Assembly (NCBI GenBank): GCA_902805475.1
Contig: CADCSX010000005.1
Span: 288,001 to 352,000, forward strand
Length of the DNA: 64,000 nucleotides
Direction: 5' to 3'
DNA from: Entonaema liquescens
Taxonomy: Eukaryota > Ascomycota > Sordariomycetes > Xylariales > Xylariaceae
In this document: positions 11,765 to 21,560 of the stretch, in pieces
How the letters are laid out: each line of letters opens with the position of its first letter
Numbering within the stretch: position 1 is the stretch's first letter
Notes under the pieces: model-generated
Told to the model about the DNA's origin: nothing
What the model saw: only the letters and a program-made list of their open reading frames with translations
Databases searched by the model: none
Made by a program: the position numbers and the translations under genes

Positions 11765-12434
11765 GGTAATGTGGTAAAAGGACCTTAGGGTAGTTTTGGT
11801 ATCGACTTGGCAAAGATGATGGGCATGGGATATGATATGGTTATGAATAGTTTGATGTAAGTGGCGATAGCCCTATGAGTACCCGCTATGGTATAGCTGA
11901 TCTGTTTATTTTCAAGTCTACCGTGGCTTGGGAGAAGAATCAAAATGCGAGGAGGAGATAATAGGATTCCAACTATTAATATAGGAGGTTTTCCGGGATA
12001 CCTCGAGTTGATCAAAGTCTGTGTCGTCATACACGCGCGTGCCCCTTTTCTATCAAGAGTATGGCGATACATTCGAAAATTACGCTATCAAAATTGTACA
12101 CAACTACCAAGCATCCGCGTGAGAAAGGAGGGAATGGAAGCTGCTTCTCATGATATATAGCTGTATGACCTCTTCCCTCGTATTGACTAAAGAATGGCTT
12201 CTGTATTTTAGGTTTTCTCCTCTGCGGTTCTCTAGCTACTTTGATCATAGCCGACCACAAAGGTATCCAATACTCGATAAGACAGCTCTGTGTCGCTCAT
12301 GGCCCTACTTCTTCTGTTTCCTTCATTCTTTGACAGGCCCCAAGCTCAGGACATCTTCATAAGCAATACTGTCTGCTCGTCTTTCCTAGCGCTCATGCCA
12401 ATGTCTAGCACAGGTTAGACTAGCTATCTTTGGT
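11765..12434. other. Intergenic spacer between convergent VPS23 and serine-rich gene
   Basis: 670 bp between two convergent genes. Several overlapping short frames exist on both strands, none with family resemblance. Likely 3' untranslated regions only. Confidence 0.5.
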
Positions 12435-15400
12435 TCAGTTGCTTGTTGCGCCCGAGGCACCTGCAGTACCCGACCCTGAACTAACACCGCTACCCTTTCC
12501 GAGCCTGATTCCACTGGTGGACTTGTCCTTGTACATATTAACAATCTTTTTTATCTGACCTGGCCTTCTCGGTTTCGGATGCTTTAGCTTGATATCGTGG
12601 ATCTGTCGTACCATAAAACCAGAGGCCGTCTTTTTGCTCCAACTGCTTTCTTTTTTCTTGCCTTCCGCATCTTTGCCCTTCCCCTTCTCTTGTGTGCTCC
12701 CCGCTCCCTCGGCATCGCTCGTCGCTGTCTCTTTTTCCTTACCCTTTTCTTTTTTCTTCTGCCTCTGCTCTCTTCTGAGCTCTTTCTCTTCCAACCTGCG
12801 ACGCTTGCGCTCTACCATAGTTTGCTTAGATGTAGTGCTTGATACGGCGTTGGAATCACTATAGGATACAGGTGAAGATGGGTTTTGTGAGGTTTGCCCG
12901 AGAGATGACTTTTCCCGTCGGCGTATGGCCTTCGACAGCGCTGTACCGTCAAGTCCAAAGCCGTCGAATTCGTCTGAGCAGCCGAGATCATCCGACATAC
13001 GAGCCAAGAAAGGAAACGTCCTGCGCATTGATAGATAGCTGGACGGCGACCGCCTATATGCCATATGTGGAGGCTGATTTTCAAACCTTTCAATTAACTC
13101 TTCATTGATATTAATGTTTGATCTAGTGTAAACCGAATCAGTCGATGAGCGGATTACTTCAGATGCCCGGTACAGATGATAACCAAAACTTGCGATCGAC
13201 GATGTCGAGGTTGACGGCGTATTGAGCTTGATCGGACATTATCGGTATCGTTATCCCGGCTTGAACCAGACTGCTCTCCGCCGTTACTAGTACTATTTCC
13301 TTCGTCGATTGATCGGGTAAATGTATTTGAGATTCGTCGCCATAGTCCTGCTTTCCGTTGTCCGAATGGGCGACTGTTGGTTTGAGGTTCTGTTCTGACA
13401 GTGTCGGTCTTTTGTTTATTTGGAGAAATATGCGAGTCAACACCGTGAGAGCACGGAGCTGAGCTATTATCTAAAGGGCCATTTTCTAAATTTTCAAACT
13501 GCTGTATGCGATCTTTTACGGGAGACTCTTGTTTTGACAGGCTTCCAATGGTACTCGTCTCCGCATGTGCCCTTGGAGTCATTGGCGGCGCGCCATCCTA
13601 TGGCTCAGAGAAGTCACAGGCGAAATCATCAATCAATATCTCAGTTGTCAGCTCGGGAATTTTAAGTTTCTTCGCCGGAACTGTCCGTATAGCCGATGGG
13701 ACCGACGACGTATTCATGCCTTGTCTCGTAATAGGAGTTTTCTCTGTTTCGACTGGTGGCTTATTCCGGCTCCTATTTTGCCAAAAAGACTTGAATGAGT
13801 TTGGAGACGACTCTCGATGCGATGATCTCTCAAAAATTCTCCGAAGATCAGAAACCTTGCCTGTGCATCCAGCCGCATATGCCGGCTTCGGTATCGGCTT
13901 TGATACTGGCTTTTGAACCTTGCCAAATTCCGATGTTGCTGCCTCCTTGGCTGAGGAATGTTTGCTTGCCATCATACTGTGAAAGCTGGCCTTTGAATTA
14001 TTAGCTAGGATTGACTGGATTAAACTTGTGCGAGAGGACTTGTTTCCTCGAATCGCTTGAGCATCAGAGGCGGTCGACGTGTTGGATCCATTTAATGCTC
14101 CTTCCGTATCTGGGACTTCTTCGCTTTCTAACGACATGGCTCCATCGAGGTTACGGTTGCTTATTCGACGAAATCGACTGCTTTCTGGCTGACAGGCTGC
14201 CGTGATATATTCTGATGCACCAGCAGTATATGACATCGGCAGGGCCTGTTCTGATATTCTATTCTCAGATTTGGTATGGGTAAGCTTTCGACTCAACGGT
14301 TGGGTAGCTGTATGATCGTCCCGAACCGGCGTTCTGACCGAGGAAATACTCCTTCGATTACCAGACTTAGAAGAATGGGCTGTTTCTTTGCTAGTACGAG
14401 CAACACGATCGTGTGGTATCTCCGAAGACAACTTGGACTTATCTGACATCTGGCGATCGGGTCCGCTCGCTTGCGAGCTTTTCTCGAAAGATTTTCGAAG
14501 ATCCGCAACACTCATCCGTGTCCTCTTTACTGGACTCTTCGAAGAGGCTTTAGGTTCATGTTTTATACGTACTGGCTGGTCAATATTGTGATAGTTTAGC
14601 TCATCCCCCTTTTGGGAATATTTGGGAGGATTATCTGTGGAGATATTGTGCAGTTCCGATTTAGTCGGAGAATCCTTCAGCGGAGAATCGGATGATAGAT
14701 GAGATCGTGACGAAACAGTTGCTAAAGTCGGCTGTGTTTTCCGGTCAGTTGGTTGATTTGAGGTTGAAACTACCGGCTTGGTGGCAGAAGAATCTTCTAT
14801 TAATTTAGCTTTGTTCCGTATTTGATTCTGATAACAGGATACCATAAACGAACTTACCGCTTCCGTGCTCAAAGACTCTTCTTCGATCTGCAACTAACCT
14901 AGGATCCTATCCAGGTACATTGCCTTTCTTTGAAGAGACATCAGGAGAGTCGGAATTCTGATTGGTGTCATTCAACTCTCGAATGGGTAAATCCTCTTTT
15001 TCTAGAGATCGCCCTCTTTCCTTAACGGACACGCCTTCCTTCGTTGTTCCTCGGGAGCTGGAACCTATTTCGACGATATCTTCTCTAGAAGATCTCTTCG
15101 GTATCGTCTTGACCGGGAGTTTTGACCTGCTTCCGGGGAAGGGCGGAGAGTCAACTCGTTTTAGAGGCACATCTGAGGAGCTTGCAGTAGCCAAATATTT
15201 ATCTGAGGCCATATATTGTAGGGATTCGCTGGCTCGACTATGCCTTAAAGGCCTTTGAACCCGTGGGATCGCACTAGGTTTAGGAATGGAAGACGAGTCG
15301 GCTTCGGCATTGTTTACCGCATCAAGGGTCTCAAATTTTGATACAAGCGATCCTAATTTAGGGGCCGGAGCGCGACGTTGTGATAGAGTCTTTGTTATAG

Positions 15401-15632
15401 CAGTTTGAGATTGAGGGCTAGGACTCTTACGATGAACGGTAGGGGTCGATTCATCATCGCCTATCATCGACTTCTGCTCTTCAGCTACAGAGTTTGCTCC
15501 ATCCAGATCCGGATCGGTTCTGCGTCGAGGGAGGCGTAGAGGTGCGGGCTGAAGCTCAAGAGTTAAGTCGTCAGGGTCTTGGAAGGAAACAGGAGAGGAA
15601 CTCGTTATAGAGCCCGACATGGTAGATGCCAT
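12435..15632 (-). CDS. Long serine-rich, intrinsically disordered protein with five FE motifs (in-frame TAG and one frame change)
   Basis: I do not recognise the family. The ATG at 15632 (MASTMSGSITSSSPVSF) opens a coding region of about 3.2 kb, roughly 1,000 residues. It is Ser/Thr/Lys-rich with an intron near 14828-14918. Five copies of a short amphipathic motif ending in Phe-Glu recur: SLVSKFETL, VADLRKSFEKSS, VSDLRRIFERSS, VKDRIQQFENL and EELIERFENQ. The C-terminus has a highly charged coiled stretch (ERKRRRLEEKELRREQ) and ends in a conserved-looking basic block around KPRRPGQIKKIVNMYKDK. The frame is interrupted by TAG at 13598-13600 with coding continuing in the same frame, and it changes near 13226, through either an indel or an unseen intron. 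Low-complexity scaffolds of this kind are often cytoskeletal or cortical, but no role is shown here. Confidence 0.65.
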
Positions 15633-16557
15633 GAGCAGGTGGTTTGATACAGAATATAATATGTGCCCAAGAAGACCAACTCTTAGAACATCATATCTGC
15701 TTGAACAGAAGTATTGAGTTCTGCAGGTATCTAAAGCTGGAAGACGGGAGTCGTATGTCATATATTTGGGTAAGAGACGTAAAGAATGAAATTGTTGTTG
15801 TAAAGTGGAAAGTCCAAGAGGGAGGTCCCTGAGTGCGATTATTCTAAGACAGACTACTAGTGATAGAGGCCGCGACTTCTCTCACTGAAGTTCCATGAGG
15901 AAGTCAGGCACGACGGTAAGTACCTACATAAGTTAACACGATTTATAGTTTATAGTGAGCGCTACAAGCTCATATTGATTTAGCTTTAGTCAGGGGCTAT
16001 AAGCGTTTCACACACGTAGATACATGTACCTGGTATTCATGATATCAATCAAGGCATCTCCAAGTGAGAGATGCTTACTCATACAGAATGCTTCATCTTA
16101 ACGATAAGGTGAATTTAGACACTCTAATCTACTATTCACTCAATAACAAAATAAAATATACTACTTCAAAATATTTTCAACACTACCTTCAGTTTTCAAC
16201 AACCTCATATGCACCATTCAGCCGCTACTGATCTACCGGCATCAGCTTTCATGTATATAAATCCCCAGCCGCGGATAAAATGCTACTCGGTCCCATGCCG
16301 TGTATCTTCCCCGCAGGACGTTGGGGTCTTGGTTCCCCCTTGTCTCGTGGCCTCATGCATCTTAGATAGGCGAATATACGCCCCATGTTATATCTCTTTA
16401 TATATACGTAGGTAGCTATGTATGTATGTGTATATATGGCAGTATTTAAGTATATGTGTATGACTTAGTGGCATTACTGATGAGAGAAAGACATAAGCTA
16501 CCTAGTTAAATGAATTTGAAATAGTTTAGCAAAGTGAAGTTATAGGGCTAGGTGAAA
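15633..16557. promoter_or_regulatory. Divergent spacer between serine-rich gene and CoA-transferase
   Basis: 925 bp. The half next to the CoA-transferase contains a TATA-rich and GTA-rich stretch (around 16390-16460, TATGTATGTATGTG and TATATATG). No gene was seen; a frame at 16209-16415 looks non-coding. Confidence 0.45.
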
Positions 16558-18270
16558 ATGGCAGATGAAGGTTATACTATACAGAAGGAAGCCTCGCGCA
16601 TTCTTCACTCGGTACTACTCACGGACCCGCGTCTTCAGATCCCTCAGTCCGTCCAAGATGCAGCAAAACGCACCTCGTTCGACATCTCGGCGTTATCAGC
16701 ACCCTTCTTACCCGCGCCCATAAAGTGTACAGAGGCTAGCGCGGCGCTATGGGCTTTACTCGCAACTTTTGGGAACGCCGTGGCAGCTGAGAGATATGGT
16801 CTCACGGACCAGCGCGTTGTTGTGAACAGCGATGTCGCCTCCGCATTCTTATTCTCGTTCTGGCTCTTGCGGGTCGGCGGGAAGCCGGTGTCCGATCCGG
16901 AGTTGGTTAAGAGGTACTCTATCTACGACACGACGCGACAATTCACTTTCTGGAGGCGGCTTGTTACTAATGTTTATCCGACTCGGGATGGCCGCTGGTT
17001 CCATTTACACGGCGGTCTAGATTCCGACCGGAGCTTGAGAATGCTGGGATTGCCGGTGCACCGGGATGTTGCGGATGAGATGGAGGCAATTAAAGGGCTT
17101 TCAGAGACAGTGCAGCAATTTGATGCGGACTGGCTAGATATCGAAGCGAATGAGTATTGGAGGCAAGCAGGTGGAATCTGTTTCACTCCTGAAGAATATC
17201 GTGAAACTGAGCAAGGGAAGGCGATTGCGGATGATGGGCTATATATACTAGAAGAATTTCCTGACGAGAAGCTACCACCTGTGTCATGGCCGAAGGTTGA
17301 CACTAAGACATATAGGCCTCTGGAAGGAATCAAGATCGTCGACCTTACAAGAGCGATTGCAGGCCCGACGATGGCGAAACTAGCGGCGCTTTCGGGGCCA
17401 CCGTAGTCAGGGTATCAAATACGAAGCTGCCAGATCTAGGCATTGTACTATTCGAGAGCAATCTCGGCAAGCGGGATGCTCACCTTGATCTGAAGTCTGA
17501 AGAAGGGCGGGAAGCACTCCGACATCTAATAGAAGACGCGGACGTTGTGCTCGACGGCTACCGGCCAGGTGCTCTTGAAAAGCTCGGATTTGGGCCGGCA
17601 TATGTGCATGAGATAGCTAAGAGACGGGGGAGGGGAATTGTCTATGCACGTGAAAACTGCTACGGCTGGAAAGGGCCGTGGAAGCATCGCAGCGGGTGGC
17701 AGCAGATCAGCGACGCCGTGACGGGTATCGCATGGTTGTTCGCTAGGATGTGGGATGCCAACGAGCCCATCATGCCATTCTTGCCGAACTCCGACTTCCA
17801 GACCGGTATCGTGGGGTGTATCGGTATCATAAATGCGCTGGACAAGCGGGCAAAGAAAGGGGGCAACTATCTCGTGTCCATGTCGCTCAGCCAGCTGAAC
17901 AGCTTTATGATATCCCTTGAGACCCAGAGCCCAGAGGTGCAGCAGTCATTGCGGGATCTGTGGCCAGATTTGAAGTCGCGTTATTATGATGATTTACATA
18001 GACAAGCAAGAGTGGTAAGTCCTCATGCTTTGAAAAATTATCATTGTCAATTAATATGCTAATTTCCATTAGTTGGTACGCGGTTTGCCGGACAAAGTGC
18101 CACAATTATTGGACTCAAGATACTACGTAACTCTCAAGGCTGACCTCGGAAAGCCTGATGAAGACATGGTATTCGTTGGACCTGCGGCTACATACGAGAC
18201 CACTAGGCTCATATATGATTTAGGGAGCTGTTTAAGAGGAACACATGAAGCCAAGTGGCCAAGGGAATGA
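16558..18270 (+). CDS. Class III CoA-transferase (CaiB/BaiF family), one-base frameshift
   Basis: Predicted to move CoA between carboxylic acids, or to act like an alpha-methylacyl-CoA racemase; the substrate is unknown. The ATG at 16558 is preferred over an in-frame upstream GTG. Exons are 16558-18014 and 18073-18270. The N-terminal part carries FWRRLVTNVYPTRDGRWFHLHGG. The CaiB core follows with PLEGIKIVDLTRAIAGPTMAKL, then GATVVRVSN, LDLKSEEGREALRHLIEDAD, DGYRPGALEKLGFG and SGWQQISDAVTG, where the Asp of SDAVTG is the expected acyl-anchoring residue. The core is split by a frameshift: the T3 run at 17390-17392 should be T4 to read KLAALFGATVV, otherwise TAG follows at 17404. The exon sum, 1655 nt, is one short of a multiple of three. 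Repaired, the protein would be about 551 residues, normal for the two-part fungal members. Confidence 0.85.
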
Positions 18271-18430
18271 TAGGATAAATCTAGCGGATACGGTTTGTAT
18301 GATCAATAGCATATATAGCTATAGTAACTCAGATATTGGCTCACTGCTAAAACAATCGAATAAGTCGAGATACTTAGCCCGCGTTAAAATGCAACACCTC
18401 TTGTCTATAATTTGGGCTGTGTGTCGCTCC

Positions 18431-19654
18431 TCAAAGTGGAGGTCTTGGTCCAAGTTCTACATCATTGAAACCACCCCACGCTGGGGCTTCGTAATCACTA
18501 TCCATTTCCTCGTTGTCTTCTATATCATCTAGTATCTGCCGCTGGCTATATACGTTGCCGTATTCATCAGGTTCCATATCGTCTAAGGACCCATCCATTG
18601 AAGGAGGCCTAGGCGCGACCGAATAAGAACCGCCAGGATGGGATGGAGTCTGTGAGACAGGTGGAAGACCAACAGGTTTATTGGATATATCCAGCTGTCC
18701 TTGGCCTTCCAGTACGCGATCTATAGGTGAAGATCGGGTATGCTCGGCCTCGATTGTCATAATTGCGGCTTGCCATTGCATTACTTCGGCCTTCATTCGC
18801 CGTCGAGATCTGGGTGACCACGAACGAACTTGACGAAGCTTGTCGCTAAATGCGTCTGCAGTGATGCTCTGCGCGGTTGGTTTGCGAATCATGTGCCCAT
18901 GGTCCATCTTGAATTTTGGCGTATAATGGGGAGTGCCATTAGAGACGGGATTGGGTCTTCGGCCAGGGGGCTTCATAGGAGTTGGATTCTTTGATTTCAG
19001 AGTTGATCTCGCCATTCTACTCTTTGCCAATAATTCCTCATCGTCGATGGGGAGATTAGTACACTTCCTGTGCTGGTTCTGATAGGTGCAGTTGGCGCAC
19101 GCATGCTTAAGACTGCTCAATGCGAGCACTGAAGGGGGCGCCACGATACAGCGGGTGTAGGGGCCATTCTTTAAACGACAGTTGCGACACGGATTTGGAT
19201 TGACCTGGCCTGATAAGTAGATCATCAATGAGCTATAATCAATAGCTGTTCTGGGTCTGAATCCTCCTTGTTGTCTATAGGGATTCCATTCGACCTGACG
19301 CAAGGTTGGCTGCTCTGCCAAAGCCTGGGCAAGCGGGTGAATTGGGAGCGCGATGTCCCTCAGCTCATCCGGCAGGGCTTCTAATGAGCTTTCCCAGGCG
19401 GTTATACCACTACGGATTACTGAACTATTTGCTGCCGGGCCAGCATTCTCATCAGCGTGGATGGAGCTAGCTTTCTCTGGGCTTTTGCCTTTCAAGGGTC
19501 GTAAGTTATAGGTATGGCGTACAGGCGGATAGACACAGCACTTACTATTGTTGGTTTGGGCACCTTCGGGTGAATTCGTATGTCGCGAATACCACGTTGC
19601 AGCAGCAGCGTTAACGATGGAGCGGAAATCGGAATCGCCTTGACTACCCGTCAT
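18431..19654 (-). CDS. DUF3716-domain fungal protein
   Basis: Single-exon protein of 407 residues from the ATG at 19654. The centre has two cysteine pairs, NPCRNCRLKNGPYTRC and HACANCTYQNQHRKC, the pattern of DUF3716, a domain known only from fungi and of unknown function that may bind zinc. The region before it, SGITAWESSLEALPDELRDI, is also typical. The C-terminal half is basic then acidic and disordered (RSWSPRSRRRMKAEVMQWQ, then EDNEEMDSDYEAP). No signal peptide or membrane helix is seen, so a nuclear or cytosolic location is likely. The gene is convergent with the CoA-transferase, whose stop lies 160 bp away. Families of such proteins are often expanded and species-variable. Confidence 0.8.
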   Translation of the reverse strand: MTGSQGDSDFRSIVNAAAATWYSRHTNSPEGAQTNNSKCCVYPPVRHTYNLRPLKGKSPEKASSIHADENAGPAANSSVIRSGITAWESSLEALPDELRDIALPIHPLAQALAEQPTLRQVEWNPYRQQGGFRPRTAIDYSSLMIYLSGQVNPNPCRNCRLKNGPYTRCIVAPPSVLALSSLKHACANCTYQNQHRKCTNLPIDDEELLAKSRMARSTLKSKNPTPMKPPGRRPNPVSNGTPHYTPKFKMDHGHMIRKPTAQSITADAFSDKLRQVRSWSPRSRRRMKAEVMQWQAAIMTIEAEHTRSSPIDRVLEGQGQLDISNKPVGLPPVSQTPSHPGGSYSVAPRPPSMDGSLDDMEPDEYGNVYSQRQILDDIEDNEEMDSDYEAPAWGGFNDVELGPRPPL

Positions 19655-20477
19655 TATGAAGGAGAGTGCGCAGTTGAAAGCATCAAGCTAATCGGGGTGT
19701 TATGTGTGTTATGTATGTTATGTGTGTTTTGTTGTATGTTGCCAAGTGCCTAATTTATATCGAAGGTGGAATGAGTGGAAGATAAATGAAGGTCAACACG
19801 TAGGTAACAATCCGTTTGTCATAAGCAAACGATATTTATCTCAAATCCTTTGATATAGGCCTTTCAGCACCCGTAAAAGATTCAGCGTCAGATAAAATAA
19901 TCGGGATGTAAAAACTGCGCTTCTTGATTTGAATTGATAGGTATAATTAGTACCTACCTACCTAGGTAGAAGTCGATGTATAGGTATGTAGGTAGGTAAT
20001 GTCAAGCTGCACAGTTCAGTACGTGGATGTAGACTGGAAGTTACAGCGTACCCGAAGCTCCATATTGAACTTGGTGCACTGTATATTGTACCCAATGTTT
20101 TAGGCCCTGGGGAATCGAGGGGTACCTACATGTAGGTAGTTACAATAGGTACGAAGTACAGAGGGGGGGTTACTGCCTTAACTCCACAAACCCCATTCCT
20201 GAGTCGTGCCTGAAGCTTAGCACCTATATATTTTATAAGATAGGTATCTGAAAGCAAGAGCAAACTGAAAACTGTCAATGTTTACCTTAGGTACATAATA
20301 TTTATGCGACATCTACATATAACATATAAGCAAGTAGGTATAGGTACATTTATATGCACATTATACCCAGGTATCTTTTGATAGGTAATTATCGATAGGA
20401 AAGCGGGCTGTTTATTTCAATATAAAAAAAAACAACTACCAACCTCAACCTATTCTATCACAACTTTACATCTCAAC
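19655..20477. other. Spacer rich in TAGGTA-type motifs
   Basis: 823 bp between the DUF3716 gene (its promoter side) and the 3' end of the reductase. It has a TGTGTTATG-type simple repeat at 19700-19740 and clusters of TACCTA/TAGGTA (19951-20000, 20125-20150, 20330-20350). No gene was seen. Confidence 0.55.
19951..20000. repeat. TAGGTA/TACCTA microsatellite-like cluster
   Basis: The text reads TACCTACCTACCTAGGTAG followed shortly by GGTATGTAGGTAGGTAATG, so it is locally palindromic. The same hexamer recurs near 33918, 45390, 52992, 56497 and 56557 and in other spacers, never inside a gene I called. Confidence 0.75.
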
Positions 20478-21560
20478 TCACAAGGATGAAGCTGCACCTG
20501 CTGCTCTCTTCTCAATCTCCACTAACTGAGGTGCCAAGTCCTGTATGGTCTCTTTGGCCGATCTATACTTGAAACCCAGCACCTGTTCGGTTTCCGGGGC
20601 ACTTGCACCGTAGAATCCCTCCGGCTTCTGCGTTTTCTCGGGCTCGCCAACCGGTATCACGTCTCGCTTCTCCGGTAGCGCTTCGCGCAGATAGTTGGCA
20701 ATCTCCTGACTGCTCAGGTCACCTGCGACGGTAAACCAGCGGTTGTTAGCAGCCTCGGGTTTAGTGGCAGCTAGAACGTGGGCTTTCGCGAGGTCACGCA
20801 CGTCAACCCATAGGTATAGGAATGTAGGAGGCACCGGATCGGTCGACTTCAAACCTGGCCTCAGCAGAGTCTGGTAGATCAAGCTAACGCTTGTGTTCAG
20901 ATCTTCAGGTTTCGCAATCTGCGATGGGTCGAAAAGCGGCCCATAGACTCCCGGTGGGTTTAACGTTACCACCTCAAAGTTGCCTTTGCCCTCTTTTACA
21001 AAATCCCACGCCGCCTTCTCCGCAAGCGTCTTGCTAGCCGAGTAGGTTATGTTTGGGTTATCCGTTGCTAGTGCTTGCTCAAGTGTTGTTGGATTCCAAT
21101 CATCTCTTGTGTAAATCTTTGCAGGATTTGTGATGGGTTCCGTAGCGAAATTTCCGATAGCAGCAAACGACGATGTGATTACGACGCGCTTTACGCTCGG
21201 TGCCACGCGGGTTATACCCAACAGGATTTCCGTTGTCCCTTTGATAGCTGGGTCCAAGAACTCGGTGGCCTTCACCGCCCGGATATAGAAGGGCGAGGCC
21301 GTATGGATGACAATGTCGAACGGCGGGGTAGATACCAAAGCTTCGTCGAAGGCGCCGGGTGCAGTGATATCAGGTACGACGGCAAAGTCTAGCTGTGGCG
21401 TATCTACGTATTTGCTAAAGCTCTTCTTGAGAACATCGATCTTGGACTCCGAACGAACAACAGCGCGTACCGAGAACCCCGCTTCGAGAAGCTGTGATAA
21501 AACATGCTGTGCTATATAACCGTTTGCTCCGGTAAGGAGAACTCGATGCGATGCTGCCAT
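20478..21560 (-). CDS. NADPH-dependent methylglyoxal/carbonyl reductase, GRE2-type extended SDR
   Basis: Cytosolic extended short-chain dehydrogenase of 360 residues, a single exon from the ATG at 21560. The nucleotide-binding motif is at the N-terminus (LLTGANGYIAQHV, residues 8-20), followed by the Arg of VRAVVRSESK that usually confers NADPH preference. The catalytic Tyr173 and Lys177 lie in TYSASKTLAEKAAWDF, with the helper Ser in VVITSSFAA. NPPGVYGPLFDP and WVDVRDLAKAHVLA complete the substrate side. It resembles yeast Gre2 and fungal dihydroflavonol-reductase-like enzymes that reduce aldehydes and diketones. The exact substrate cannot be read. No biosynthetic core enzyme is adjacent, so a detoxification role is more likely than a cluster role. 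Confidence 0.93.
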   Translation of the reverse strand: MAASHRVLLTGANGYIAQHVLSQLLEAGFSVRAVVRSESKIDVLKKSFSKYVDTPQLDFAVVPDITAPGAFDEALVSTPPFDIVIHTASPFYIRAVKATEFLDPAIKGTTEILLGITRVAPSVKRVVITSSFAAIGNFATEPITNPAKIYTRDDWNPTTLEQALATDNPNITYSASKTLAEKAAWDFVKEGKGNFEVVTLNPPGVYGPLFDPSQIAKPEDLNTSVSLIYQTLLRPGLKSTDPVPPTFLYLWVDVRDLAKAHVLAATKPEAANNRWFTVAGDLSSQEIANYLREALPEKRDVIPVGEPEKTQKPEGFYGASAPETEQVLGFKYRSAKETIQDLAPQLVEIEKRAAGAASSL

